Positions 10,501 to 18,777 of a stretch of 64,000 nucleotides of DNA are shown one piece after another. Below the pieces are notes generated by a model. It saw only the letters and a list, made by a program, of their open reading frames with translations. It had not been told where the DNA came from and made no database searches. The DNA is taken from assembly GCA_963722555.1 (NCBI GenBank), contig CAVRNQ010000007.1:1736001-1800000 (forward strand), in the 5' to 3' direction. Every line of letters starts with the position of its first letter. The first letter of the stretch is position 1. This stretch comes from Bog-366 sp963722555 (lineage in GTDB: Bacteria > Acidobacteriota > Terriglobia > UBA7540). A program made the translations under genes and the position numbers.

Positions 10501-10811
10501 CTGACCTCCAGAAGGATTCCCGTCTGGACGTAGGTATCGAAACCGCCGAGTTGCACCTCGAGCTTGTAAGGCCCAACGGGCAGATTGGGGAGCACATAGG
10601 ATCCGTCCGTTTCGCTGAACGCCGTCCGGACCTGTCCCGTGTCAGTCTTCGTGGCCGCAACCTTTGCACTCGGCACAGCCGCCCCGCTCGGGTCGCTGAC
10701 GAGACCTGAAATCTGGGCGTTTGCCACCGCCTGACCCCGGAGCTGCACCGTACACAGGCAGAGCAGAATTCCCGGTAGTACCAGGGTAATCAGAATATTT
10801 CTTCTTGTCAT
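7509..10811 (-). CDS. Oar-like TonB-dependent receptor with carboxypeptidase-regulatory domain
   Basis: 1100 residues. A signal peptide occupies residues 1-28 (hydrophobic ILITLVLPGILLCLC, then QLRGQA). A carboxypeptidase-regulatory-like beta domain spans about residues 30-115 (ISGLVSDPSGAAVPSAKV). A plug-like region follows (LELPLNGRQATDLILL, near residue 150), then a long beta-barrel with many aromatic strands. The protein ends in an aromatic residue (LQFALKYKF), as outer-membrane barrels do. Such receptors are expanded in Acidobacteriota and are thought to import oligosaccharides or other large nutrients with TonB-ExbBD, none of which is encoded here. The gene stands alone, divergent from the FadR-type regulator at 11895 and followed by a hairpin. 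The ATG is preceded by GAGGACACG. The substrate is unknown. Confidence 0.92.
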   Translation of the reverse strand: MTRRNILITLVLPGILLCLCTVQLRGQAVANAQISGLVSDPSGAAVPSAKVAATKTDTGQVRTAFSETDGSYVLPNLPVGPYKLEVQLGGFDTYVQTGILLEVSNNVTINVTLKVGGVKQEIEVAANAAMVQTQTTAVSEVMDQTRILELPLNGRQATDLILLTGAATNLSPANGVSDLQGSKNYFSAVAISVAGGQSNGTNYLLDGGAHMDAFSDINLPFPFPDALQEFSVQNSTLSARYGVHGGAVVNVVTKSGTNAIHGDAFEFLRNGAVNARDFFEANHDSLKRNQFGGTIGGPILKDKLFGFFGYQGTRIRTAPGSYRSYVPTQAVLGGDFSQFESAACQSSGQARTIYNPATGQPYENAYVDPSTFNEVALNILKDIPIATDPCGKITYAITEPQREDQYLGRMDWNQGSKHTLFGRYFYADYKSPATFGGNLLNARLRGILDRAQSMVLGDTYSFTSNTLNTAHLTWTRMAIHRGPAADMKNLPAYGVNMYAVSPNVMNFSVGGYFSIGCGTCSASQFINNAAQVADDVDLIRGRHHISVGGDWIHRQFNQYAGFDASGSVGFGGSISKDGLVDFMLGKISSFEQGNIQLQNARQDYTGVYFDDNIRLRKGLNMALGLRWEPYIPVREIYSRIQTFNQAAFTAGTTTSQFTSGPPGLFFVGDPGVPHAYTYSKLAIFQPRVGFTWDPTGSGRQTIRAGFGMFTEAMPTAYFEDQTADAPWGNSITLHFPVGNLTNPWQGYPGGNPFPQSQPPPKDFVFPSQGTYTNYPLHAHPTYMLQWNLSYQFQLTKNWLLAANYLGNKTTHVWTGYQMNAGVYIPGMCGESPCSTEDNLQQRRVLSLINPVSGAWYGDFGQADDGANAEYQGILLSAQHRFANHYTIMANETWSHCISEADFGGDLNTGSGYTSNPFNRNADRGNCGFDLRHNINITLVAEMPRFANPWTNRLLSNWQIAPLISYHTGSFYSIYSGLDNSLSGNGLDRADTFGGNPYIGSTTGNLQWLNPSAFASNAIGTYGNSGSDALRGPGYFDIDAGVSRYFKVKEHQSVELRFEFFNILNHPSFQNPDNYLTDSTFGQISGTYGPRILQFALKYKF

Positions 10812-11205
10812 AAGCGTGTCCTCCGTTACGCATCAAAAAGATGTGCTCGTCATGGTGGAAGGGTGAGTCCTCCCCCTCCCACATCAATGAACGTTGACCC
10901 TCTTGGGGGTCCACTGCTTCGACGCGAAGCAACCTCCGGATCTTTCCCGTCCGAAAGCTCGGAGGTTGGGCTGTGCTGCCGAAATGGGTGTCTCTATTCG
11001 GAACCTCATCGGCACGGCGGTTTCATAAACCCGACTGGAACTGTTTCCGCGTCGCTTTTCTCATGCTTCCCAGGCCAAGTCAATGAGAAAAAAAGTGAAA
11101 AGTAAAGCACCTGCGGAAACACAGCCGCCCGAAGGGAGCTCCTCCGGGCGATGAGTTCGTAGTCACCTGGGCACTGACGCTGAGTAGACTAGAGTTCTGA
11201 GCTAT

Positions 11206-11412
11206 CTCTTCTACGCACAGCCATAGGGCTTGGTCCGGTGGGCTCAGGTACAGCCCGACGATTTGCCGGGCTTTTTCGACGAACAGGGGGGCCCGGGACA
11301 GCTTGAGGGTTTGGCTGCGGTGTGGTTGCAAGGCGAAGGCGCGCCAGACACGGTTCACCACGCTCTGGCTCGACCTACACCGCCACGGTATCAAGCGCCT
11401 GCTCCATTGCGA
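11206..11412 (-). pseudogene. IS630-family transposase remnant
   Basis: About 69 codons match the IS630 helix-turn-helix and early catalytic region: QSVVNRVWRAFALQPHRSQ, then LKLSRAPLFVEKARQIVGLYL, then SPPDQALWLCVEE. The last piece corresponds to the LCVDEK motif that carries the first catalytic Asp, here changed to Glu. Sequence on both sides loses similarity, so both ends of the gene are missing. It cannot be active. It marks an old insertion upstream of the receptor gene. Confidence 0.75.
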
Positions 11413-11677
11413 CGCGTTCCCGGAAATCCCTACCATCCTCCGTGGTTTGCATTTCCCCCCTGTTTCTGATTTCACGAGTACACACGGCATCATGGAACCT
11501 GGCAGCGCGCTGCGCTTCTGATTCACTGTGCTTTGGTCCTTCATGTGCTTCCGGCTTTGGTTCCCTAAAGAACGCCTCCGACGCCCGACCGTAGTTTCTA
11601 CCCCATGGGGGAGTTGACGAATAATGGCATTTGGACATACCATAGTACCAATATTGAAAAAAATATGTCAAGCCTCA

Positions 11678-11748
11678 TTTTTTGGCATGAACATGGTATT
11701 TATAATCAGGCTCAACTGTTGCGACAAATGTCGTGGGATGGTATACTA
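11678..11748 (+). promoter_or_regulatory. Candidate promoter and operator upstream of the FadR-type regulator
   Basis: A perfect TATAAT at 11701-11706 lies 17 bases after a T-rich weak -35 (11678-11683). A near-palindrome TGGTATACTA at 11739-11748 sits just downstream of the expected start point. That is a good place for a repressor site, and FadR-type regulators often control their own gene. No binding is shown by sequence alone. Confidence 0.35.
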
Positions 11749-11894
11749 CTGGTAATAGCGATGAGCTATGATGATCCTTGGGCAGAGGTACATGAAACAA
11801 AGAGCACAAGACTTCGTGGCCTCGATTCCTGGGAAAAGGCACCAGTGGACAAAGGTCCCGTCCAGGACATTGCACCCGGAAGGAGTACGTCCAA

Positions 11895-12665
11895 GTGTTC
11901 AAAACGGTCACTCGCGACAGTACGCTTGTCGAACGTGCCAACGAGCAAATCGAGACCCTGATCATCAGTGGCGCCATACGTCCGGGCGATCGGCTGCCGC
12001 CCGAAAGGGAATTGGGCGAAATGTTGGGGGTCAGCCGGACCGTGGTGCGTGAAGCGGTAAGGTCCCTAGCTGCCAAGGGGTTGGTAGAAGTGCGGACGGG
12101 TTCAGGGACATATGTCAGGAAAATCGGCCCCGACATCATGACGGCTTCCTTTGACTTGCTGCTGCGCGCCGGCAGCGTGAAGTCTGAGGAGGTCCACGAG
12201 GTACGAAGCTTGCTCGAGGTAAAGATTGCCGAATTGGCGGCGCTGCGCGCGCGCCCGGCCGACATCCAGGCCATGGAGGAAACCATCGAGCTTCTGAAGA
12301 ACCGATCCATCAACCCTCACGAGTATGCTACAGCCGATGTCGCCTTCCATCGTCATCTTGCCGTGGCTACACGGAATCATCTGCTTCTTGCCCTTGTACA
12401 GTCTCTTCAGGGGGTGATGTTTGCGGTGCGCCTGCGTGCGGCCTCCAGCCTGGGCGATGCCCCGCGCGAGAACGCCATCCTCTACCACTCCCAGATCCTG
12501 GAATGTGTAAAGGCCGGGGATTCGAACGGGGCGCGTGCTGCGATGCTGGAGCACCTCGCTTACGCTCAGGAAGTCATGCGCCTAGTTGAAAGCAGCGGTG
12601 GGGGGGATACGTTGGATCATCAGCCGTCCCCTCCGGCGCAAGATCATCACGCGGCCGGTGAGTGA
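11895..12665 (+). CDS. FadR-subfamily GntR transcriptional regulator
   Basis: 256 residues. The winged helix-turn-helix covers residues 1-75 (IRPGDRLPPERELGEMLGVSR, then VVREAVRSLAAKGLVEVRTG). An all-helical FCD ligand domain covers about residues 90-230, with the Asp/His metal-site pattern in ADVAFHRHLAVA. FCD regulators usually respond to sugar acids or other small carboxylates. The start is a GTG at 11895 with GGAAGGAG about ten bases upstream. It precedes the transketolase pair and is divergent from the TonB receptor, so it may control either or both. The C-terminal tail (after about residue 235) is low-complexity and polar. Confidence 0.92.
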   Translation: MFKTVTRDSTLVERANEQIETLIISGAIRPGDRLPPERELGEMLGVSRTVVREAVRSLAAKGLVEVRTGSGTYVRKIGPDIMTASFDLLLRAGSVKSEEVHEVRSLLEVKIAELAALRARPADIQAMEETIELLKNRSINPHEYATADVAFHRHLAVATRNHLLLALVQSLQGVMFAVRLRAASSLGDAPRENAILYHSQILECVKAGDSNGARAAMLEHLAYAQEVMRLVESSGGGDTLDHQPSPPAQDHHAAGE

Positions 12666-12715
12666 GCTGGGCAACGTCCATCGGCAATAGTGCAGCCGAG
12701 CGAAAGTGATCAGAT

Positions 12716-13552
12716 ATGTCACTCGAGTTCAACCTTGCGGCTCTCGAGGAAAGGGCTCGCCGCATCCGGGTGAAGATCATCAAGATGACGGCGATCGCCG
12801 AGTCCGGTCATCCCAGCACGGCGCTCTCCGCCGTTGAAATCATCACCTACCTTTACTTTCAACTGATGTCCGTCGATCCCCAGAACCCGAAGTGGGAGGA
12901 CCGCGACCGCTTCGTCCTCTCCAAGGGCCACGGGGCCCCGGTCATTTATGCGGCTTTGGCGGAACGGGGTTTCTTTCCCGAAGACGTGCTCTGGACGCTG
13001 CGGGATGTAGGTTCCCCCCTCCAGGGGCATCCGGACATGCTGAAGACACCGGGTGTTGACATGACCACGGGATCACTCGGTCAAGGCTTTTCATGCGCGG
13101 TGGGGATAGCCTTGGGAGGGAAGCTCCGCCAAAAGGATTTTAGAGTTTACGCCATGCTGGGTGATGGCGAGTTGCAGTCCGGCCAGATTTGGGAGGCGGC
13201 GATGTTCGCCGCGCACTACCAACTCGAAAACCTTGTCGCCATCGTGGACGATAACAAGCAACAAACGGACGGCCTGACGAAGGGCATCATGAACGTGCAT
13301 CCCATTGCCGACAAGTTTCGCGCCTTTGGGTGGGAAACGGTAAGCATCGACGGCCACGACTTCAGCCAGATTCACGAGGCCTTCCAGAACCCCACTCGGG
13401 CGCCAGGAAAGCCCTACGTGATTGTGGCAGCCACGATCAAGGGCAAAGGGGTCAGGGCCATCGAGACCGGCGCCAAGTGGCACGGTCGTCCTCCCACGCG
13501 GGAGGAAGCCGAGGCTTTCGTCAACGAAATCGAAACCGGAAGGGTTCCATGA
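12716..13552 (+). CDS. Transketolase, N-terminal (thiamine-diphosphate-binding) subunit
   Basis: 278 residues, the size of the small subunit in split transketolases. Landmarks are SKGHGAPVIYAALAERGFF (substrate His region), GSLGQGFSCAVGIALG, and the thiamine-diphosphate motif GDGELQSGQIWEAAMFAAH ending in DDNKQQTDG. Transfers two-carbon ketol units between sugars. Its stop overlaps the start of the C-terminal subunit by ATGA, so the two are translationally coupled. Split transketolases serve the pentose pathway, but a two-subunit form also serves as apulose-4-phosphate transketolase (AptAB) in characterised D-apiose pathways. Given the apionate-type genes downstream in the window, either role is possible. 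Confidence 0.93.
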   Translation: MSLEFNLAALEERARRIRVKIIKMTAIAESGHPSTALSAVEIITYLYFQLMSVDPQNPKWEDRDRFVLSKGHGAPVIYAALAERGFFPEDVLWTLRDVGSPLQGHPDMLKTPGVDMTTGSLGQGFSCAVGIALGGKLRQKDFRVYAMLGDGELQSGQIWEAAMFAAHYQLENLVAIVDDNKQQTDGLTKGIMNVHPIADKFRAFGWETVSIDGHDFSQIHEAFQNPTRAPGKPYVIVAATIKGKGVRAIETGAKWHGRPPTREEAEAFVNEIETGRVP

Positions 13553-14520
13553 TCGAAGCTCAGCCCAACCGCGTCATGTACGGTAAGACGCTGGTCGAGT
13601 TGGGGGATCGTAACCCCAAACTGATCGTCTTCGAAGCCGATGTAGCCAAATCAACCAACACGTTTCAGTTTGCTCACAGGTTTCCGGAAAGGTTCTTTCA
13701 GGTGGGCGTGGCCGAACAGAACATGATGGGAATTGCCGCGGGTGTGGCCACTACTGGCTGGTTGCCCTTCGTCAGTACCTTTGCGATGTTTGCTGGCTTG
13801 CGAGCCTGCGAACAGGTACGGACTTCCATTGCGTATCCTGGGCTGAATGTCAAGATCGTGGCGACGAATGGTGGAGTGGAGATTGCTGGTGACGGCGTCA
13901 CGCATCAAGCCACGGAGGACCTCGCAGCCATGAGGGCGATACCCAATTTGATGGTGGTCTCGCCCAGTGATCCGGTGACCACACGGAAGGCTACCTGGGC
14001 GATTGCCGAATATGAGGGTCCCGTTTACATGCGGCTGGGACGCCAAATCAACACGGTCCTCTATGACGACGACATCGAATTCAAGCTGGGTCGCATGCTT
14101 AGGCCAAGGGAGGGATCCGACCTTACGATCATAGCCACCGGGAATATCGTGGAACAAGCTCTGCGGGCGGCAGAGGAACTAGCCAAAGAGGGCATCGAAG
14201 CCCGAGTCCTTGATTGCCACACGATCAAACCGATCGATCGCGAGGAAATCGTCCGGGCAGCTCGCGAGACGGCAGGGATCGTGACAGCCGAAGACCATAA
14301 TATTATCGGCGGACTCGGTGGCGCGGTCTGCGAGGTCCTGGCCGAGGAACATCCCACGACCGTCCGGCGAGTTGGCTTGCAGGATATCTTTGCGAGTTCC
14401 GGCCGCGACTTCCGAAAACTGCTTGCACATTATCACATCGACTGCGGAGCGATTATCGAAAAAGCTCGGTCCATCGTTCACGCGCACACAACTAGCCGAA
14501 TGACTGTGCAGAGCCCGTGA
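13549..14520 (+). CDS. Transketolase, C-terminal (pyrimidine-binding) subunit
   Basis: 323 residues. The pyrimidine-binding domain holds FFQVGVAEQNMMGIAAGVA, with the Glu that activates thiamine diphosphate. The C-terminal domain carries VLDCHTIKPIDREEIVRAA. I use the ATG at 13549, which overlaps the previous stop codon; longer upstream extensions of this frame are not coding. It forms the active enzyme with the preceding subunit. The gene is followed by a repeat element (14582-14680) rather than directly by the LarA-like gene, so transcription may be attenuated there. Confidence 0.93.
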   Translation: MIEAQPNRVMYGKTLVELGDRNPKLIVFEADVAKSTNTFQFAHRFPERFFQVGVAEQNMMGIAAGVATTGWLPFVSTFAMFAGLRACEQVRTSIAYPGLNVKIVATNGGVEIAGDGVTHQATEDLAAMRAIPNLMVVSPSDPVTTRKATWAIAEYEGPVYMRLGRQINTVLYDDDIEFKLGRMLRPREGSDLTIIATGNIVEQALRAAEELAKEGIEARVLDCHTIKPIDREEIVRAARETAGIVTAEDHNIIGGLGGAVCEVLAEEHPTTVRRVGLQDIFASSGRDFRKLLAHYHIDCGAIIEKARSIVHAHTTSRMTVQSP

Positions 14521-14581
14521 GAAGGAATCTTCTTAGACTGCATTCCTCACGGGACTTCAAGCAAGATCCGAACGGGGGTGG

Positions 14582-14680
14582 TGGGTCAGTTTGCTGTAGC
14601 GGCGCTCTATGAGCGCCGGAATCTATTGAATCGAATGCCGGCGGCCACAGACCGCCGCTACAAAAAACCTAACTGACCCA
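14582..14680. repeat. REP/MITE-like palindromic repeat of 99 bases
   Basis: Terminal inverted repeats TGGGTCAGTT (14582-14591) and AACTGACCCA (14671-14680) enclose a second nested pair, TGTAGCGGCG (14596-14605) and CGCCGCTACA (14653-14662). Inside are two small hairpins: CGGCGCTC with GAGCGCCG around a three-base loop, and CGGCGG with CCGCCG. It sits between the transketolase and LarA-like genes. The core resembles repeats I associate with Acidobacteriota and Verrucomicrobiota chromosomes. Confidence 0.75.
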
Positions 14681-14742
14681 CTACTCAAACGGGCTCTGCC
14701 TTGACGCGAGTTGGCCTGCGTGCTAGCGTCCTCATCAAAACT

Positions 14743-16014
14743 ATGGCGCCCCATGGCAACATTCCTCTCGCAGGTTTCCGACTTCTGGAAAGGGCCGGGG
14801 CGAGTGTCCCAGGCCTCAATGATCTGAAAGGTGAGGTCCAGTGCGTCCTTTCGGCGTTAGGCCTGCCCCTAACTGATTTGCGCGGACGGCGGATTGCCCT
14901 GGCGGTAGGCAGCCGAGGGATCGCCCACCTGCGCGACCTCGTGAAAGCGGCTTGCGACTGGCTGAAGGCACAGGGGGCGCAGCCTTTCGTGTTTCCTGCC
15001 ATGGGCAGTCACGGCGGCGCGACTGCCGAAGGCCAGCGCAAAATCCTGGAAGAATACGGGGTCACTGAAAGCTCGATCGGAGTCGAAGTCAGGTCTTCGA
15101 TGGAGACGGTGCTTCTCGGCACGACTCCGGAGGGTTTCCGCGTCTTCATGGATCGCAGCGCCTGGGAAGCTGACGGGGTCGTAGTACTGAATCGCGTGAA
15201 GCCACACACGGATTTCTCGGGAACAATTGAGAGTGGCCTGCTGAAAATGATGGCGGTGGGGATGGGGAAAAGAGACGGGGCGCAGGAATGCCACCGCCGG
15301 GGTTGGAAACTTGGCTTGGAAACGGCAATCCGCGCCATCTCGGCAAGAGTACTTTCCACGAGAAGAATCCTCGCTGGCCTTGCGGTCATTGAGAACGAGA
15401 TCCACCAGGTCGCAGCCGTGCGAGCCGCGCGGCCCGAGGGAATCGTGGCCATGGAAGAGGACGCGCTAAAAACGGCTCGTCAACTTGTGGCGCGCATTCC
15501 TTTTTCCCGATTCCAATTGTTGATCATAAATGAACTCGGGAAGAACATCAGCGGCACGGGCATGGACACCAAGGTCATTGGTCGTGGGGTGGAGTTGCAG
15601 CCCGGTGAAGCTCCCGAGGTAAGCCTGATCTACGTCCGCGACTTGACTCCCGAGAGCGGCGGGAATGCCATCGGGGTTGGCTTCGCGGACGTTATCCACG
15701 AGCGTCTGTTTCAAAAAATCGATTTCGAGAAAATGTACCTTAATGCCCGCATCGCTTTGAATCCTTCGACGGCGCGGGTTCCCATTCACCTGCCCACCGA
15801 CGGCGACGCCTTGAATCTATTGCTGGGTCACCTGGGTAGCCCTGAGCCATCGGACCAGCGCTTCGTCTGGATCCGCAACACCTTAAACCTCGACCGCCTC
15901 GCGGTCTCCGAGTCCCTGGTGGAAGAGGCGTCGAAACTCAAAGACTGGCGCGTGATGCCTGAGACCTATTGCCCCGAGGTTGACCCCGCGGGAAACATCA
16001 CCTCGCCACTCTGA
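14743..16014 (+). CDS. LarA-like (nickel-pincer-cofactor type) isomerase candidate
   Basis: About 423 residues related to the lactate racemase (LarA) superfamily. Landmarks are LAVGSRGIAHLRDLV, the strongly conserved FPAMGSHGGATAEGQ, VVVLNRVKPHTDFSG and ESGLLKMMAVGMGKRDGAQ. LarA itself racemises lactate with a nickel-pincer nucleotide made by LarB, LarC and LarE. Other members interconvert hydroxy-acid stereocentres of various sizes. No larBCE genes are in the window, so the cofactor would come from elsewhere. No good ribosome site is visible; I use the ATG at 14743, and a TTG at 14701 is the other option. Its position after the transketolase suggests a sugar-acid substrate, which is inference. 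Confidence 0.75.
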   Translation: MAPHGNIPLAGFRLLERAGASVPGLNDLKGEVQCVLSALGLPLTDLRGRRIALAVGSRGIAHLRDLVKAACDWLKAQGAQPFVFPAMGSHGGATAEGQRKILEEYGVTESSIGVEVRSSMETVLLGTTPEGFRVFMDRSAWEADGVVVLNRVKPHTDFSGTIESGLLKMMAVGMGKRDGAQECHRRGWKLGLETAIRAISARVLSTRRILAGLAVIENEIHQVAAVRAARPEGIVAMEEDALKTARQLVARIPFSRFQLLIINELGKNISGTGMDTKVIGRGVELQPGEAPEVSLIYVRDLTPESGGNAIGVGFADVIHERLFQKIDFEKMYLNARIALNPSTARVPIHLPTDGDALNLLLGHLGSPEPSDQRFVWIRNTLNLDRLAVSESLVEEASKLKDWRVMPETYCPEVDPAGNITSPL

Positions 16015-16217
16015 GAAGCCGGAGCCAAGCCCAAGACATCACCCTACCGTGTAAACGGCACGCTTCGTATGCAGGGAGGCCCCACATCATGATGGGTTCC
16101 CCCGCTGGATGCCGGACCGTCGGTGCCCCACCAACGCAGACCGGATTGCTCCTGGAGGTTTAGAACGTACTTTTCACGATCAAAGGCTTTCGCGAATAAT
16201 TGATCTGGCAGGACAGT

Positions 16218-17243
16218 TTAGCGCAACTCGATCACCCTGTTGTCCCGTGCCGAATCATACGCCGCAAAGACAAGCTGGACTGTTCTTAGATTGTCTTGAC
16301 CTGTGGTCTCTGCAACTCCCTCGCCCCGCAGGGCCCTCAGAATGTTCCCTTGGCAGGGCACGATGCTGGAATGCACGACATCGTATGCGGGATCCGCCCA
16401 CGCATATCGCGGGGGAGGGTAGCGCTTGCAGTGCGTGCCCTTTGAGGTCGTCACACAGATCCTGTAATCGGTGCAAAGCTCCGCGGATCCTTTCTCTCCC
16501 TCGATGAACATGAGAGTCTGAGGAAAACACTCGCGCTCCAACGGGTTTTCGGCATAGGCCATTTCGACAAGCACGGTGGTCGTTCCCCCCATCCGCATCA
16601 CCACCGTGGCAACATCCTCTCCCTTGATATCAGGGTGGACGCGTTGGGTCTGGCAATAGAGAGAGTCGGGCTCGCCAAAAAGGAAACGCGCCACGTCCAG
16701 AATATGGCTGCCCAGGTCCGTCAGAATGAATTGCGGCAGCTCTTTCAGGAAGGGCTGGTTGCGGAATACCGGGAACCCGGAAATCATATCAAGGCGCGCT
16801 CGAAAGGGGGTTCCAATGGCGCCCGAATCCAGCACCGACTTCATCTGGCGGATAGGTGTCTGCCACCGCCAATTCTCATTGATGAACAGAGGGACACCCG
16901 CATCAGCGCATGCCTTCACCATCTCCGCGGCAACATCCAGAGCGGGAGCCATGGGCTTCTGACATATGACCTGTAGCTTGTGGGAAACCGCCATGTGAAC
17001 GAACCTGCTGTGAGTGTCCACATCTGTTACGATGTCAACAAAATCCAGTTTCTCCCGGCGAAAAAGCTCCAGCGGGTCACTGTAAACAGCAGCGACACTG
17101 AATTCCCGGGCCAGAGCTTCTGCCTTACTAAGCGTTCGGTTGTAGATAGCGACGCAAATCGCGCCGGGCAGTTCCTTCCAACCAGCAAGTTGGAATCGCG
17201 CCCAAAAACCTGCCCCCAACATTGCGAATCTCAGAGTGGTCAT
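16218..17243 (-). CDS. Gfo/Idh/MocA-family oxidoreductase (cytoplasmic)
   Basis: 341 residues from the ATG at 17243, which has AAGGGA nine bases upstream; an upstream in-frame extension to 17342 looks non-coding. The Rossmann motif is MLGAGFWARFQLAG. The conserved lysine is in CQKPMAPAL near residue 93. INENWRWQTPIRQMK and ILDVARFLFGEPDS are typical of the family's second domain. No signal peptide. It is the last gene of the minus-strand operon starting at dhaL. It could be a sugar dehydrogenase; D-apiose dehydrogenase ApsD belongs to this superfamily, but I cannot assign that substrate from sequence. Confidence 0.9.
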   Translation of the reverse strand: MTTLRFAMLGAGFWARFQLAGWKELPGAICVAIYNRTLSKAEALAREFSVAAVYSDPLELFRREKLDFVDIVTDVDTHSRFVHMAVSHKLQVICQKPMAPALDVAAEMVKACADAGVPLFINENWRWQTPIRQMKSVLDSGAIGTPFRARLDMISGFPVFRNQPFLKELPQFILTDLGSHILDVARFLFGEPDSLYCQTQRVHPDIKGEDVATVVMRMGGTTTVLVEMAYAENPLERECFPQTLMFIEGEKGSAELCTDYRICVTTSKGTHCKRYPPPRYAWADPAYDVVHSSIVPCQGNILRALRGEGVAETTGQDNLRTVQLVFAAYDSARDNRVIELR

Positions 17244-17441
17244 TAAAGCAGTCCCTTCGTGGGAGAGCACCTTGGTCGCACGCGAAACATCCTGGACCAG
17301 GTTTTGCCTCCGGTATTGACGAATTCTGCAGTTGCCCTGCAATTCCTCTTCGGAACAATTCCTATCCAGAAGTGATTACCCACGCGGAGTCCCCGATCTG
17401 GATTGATCCGGTTTTCATAGCATTTGAGCTTGGCTTGCTAT

Positions 17442-18501
17442 TCATGCCGGCGAGACCAATATTTTGGCATGTGCATCCTTATTCTTGACCAGGACTTCAA
17501 GGCCGCCGGAGACAATTTCCGTCAAGGGAATTCGGCCGGTGATCAGCAGCTCACCGTGGAATTTCCCCTCAGCGATCATTCCAATGGCTTGTTCAAAGAC
17601 GCCGTAGCCACCCATACTCCCTAAAACCGTTTTCTCCCCAAATACGAGATCGGTGTAATCGATGGGGGCCGGCCGCTCGTAAACCCCCATAATGACCACG
17701 CGTCCTTTGCGCCGGGCGACCCGTCCGGCCAGAACACCGGTAGATGCATGGCCAGCGCATTCCATCACCACATCAGCCCCGGCTCCATCGGTGAGGTCTC
17801 GTATGGCTTGCACGGGATCACGATTGAGCGGATCGACCGTCGCGGTCGCTCCGCATTGACGGGCCAACTGTTGCCGCCCCGCGGAAGGCTCGAACACCAC
17901 GGTCTGTCCTGCCCCCGCGATGATAGCTGCTTGCAGTGCCATCAAGCCAATTGGACCTGCTCCCACAATGGCCACCGTTTCCCCCGGCTTCAGGTTCGCC
18001 TGTCCAATCGCTCGGACGGTCGCCGCGAAAGGTTCCACCAAGGCTCCCAACTCGTCCGGCACCTCGGGAGGAAGCGGGTAGCACATGAAGTCGTAAACAT
18101 TGACGTAACCAGCAAAAGCACCATAGTGCCATGAGGTCCCCAGGTATGCGGTCTTTGGGCAGAGCCCCATCAGACCTGATTTGCACCATGTGCACTGGAG
18201 GCAGCCGATGATCGGGCACATGGCCACCCGATCGCCGATCTTGACTCTTTCGACCCCGGGGCCGACCTCGACGACTCGGCCAGCCGCCTCGTGGCCTGTC
18301 ATTACGGGCGCCTTGACACCCGTCAGGATATGAGGCGTGTCCACTGGAATGTAGACCGGGCCTCCCAAGTATTCATGCAGATCGGTGCCGCAAATGCCAC
18401 AGGCTGCAATTTCAACCTTTACTTGTCCTGCGGGGGGAGGGGGGGTCAGGTACTTCTTCAACTCGGACATCCCGTTGACCATGCCAGACCGCTGCTTTCA
18501 T
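17442..18501 (-). CDS. Zinc-dependent medium-chain dehydrogenase, frameshifted near the N-terminus
   Basis: Threonine/sorbitol-dehydrogenase type. The correct N-terminus, MKAAVWHGQRDVRVEEVPDP, starts at the ATG at 18501 (GGAGCG nine bases upstream). Coding then shifts frame in a C-run at about 18437-18446 and continues to the stop at 17442. One extra base in the seven-C run explains it. Landmarks are CGICGTDLHE and GHEAAGRVVEVG (catalytic zinc), the Cys cluster CLQCTWCKSGLMGLC (structural zinc), and VAIVGAGPIGLMALQAA (NAD-binding). The enzyme would oxidise a polyol or sugar alcohol to a ketose. The slippery run makes an assembly error, phase variation or decay all possible. Read without the shift, the frame lacks the first strand of the fold. 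Confidence 0.85.
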
Positions 18502-18777
18502 GGCTCTCGCTCCACATGCGATGATTTGGCCTGAGAAGGCCTCCACGCTGCTGTGTGCCGGCAAAGTGGACAACCGCTTTCGGCAAGGCTCGCCCCACGC
18601 GAACCTCCCAGAAGCGCGATCAAGTATAGGAGGGGCAGCGTTGACGAAGTGCAACGAATCATAGGGAATGAAAGTCGTCCCACCCGGTTGCCTTGTCTTT
18701 TTCCATCACTAGCTCGGGCTTCCTACTCTCGAGTAAATCCCAGACGAAGGGTGCGGGAGAGCGGGTTCGCCCTGAGC

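Larger units (their letters stand above)
10812..11894. other. Divergent intergenic region with IS630 debris and promoters
   Basis: About 1.1 kb between the receptor gene and the FadR-type regulator. It contains the transposase remnant at 11206-11412 and an AT-rich promoter zone at about 11600-11760. Short frames elsewhere lack coding character. Confidence 0.6.

Noticed and set aside
11230..11469. 79-codon plus-strand frame upstream of the FadR-type regulator
   Set aside because: It is antisense to the IS630 remnant, which explains its long open frame.
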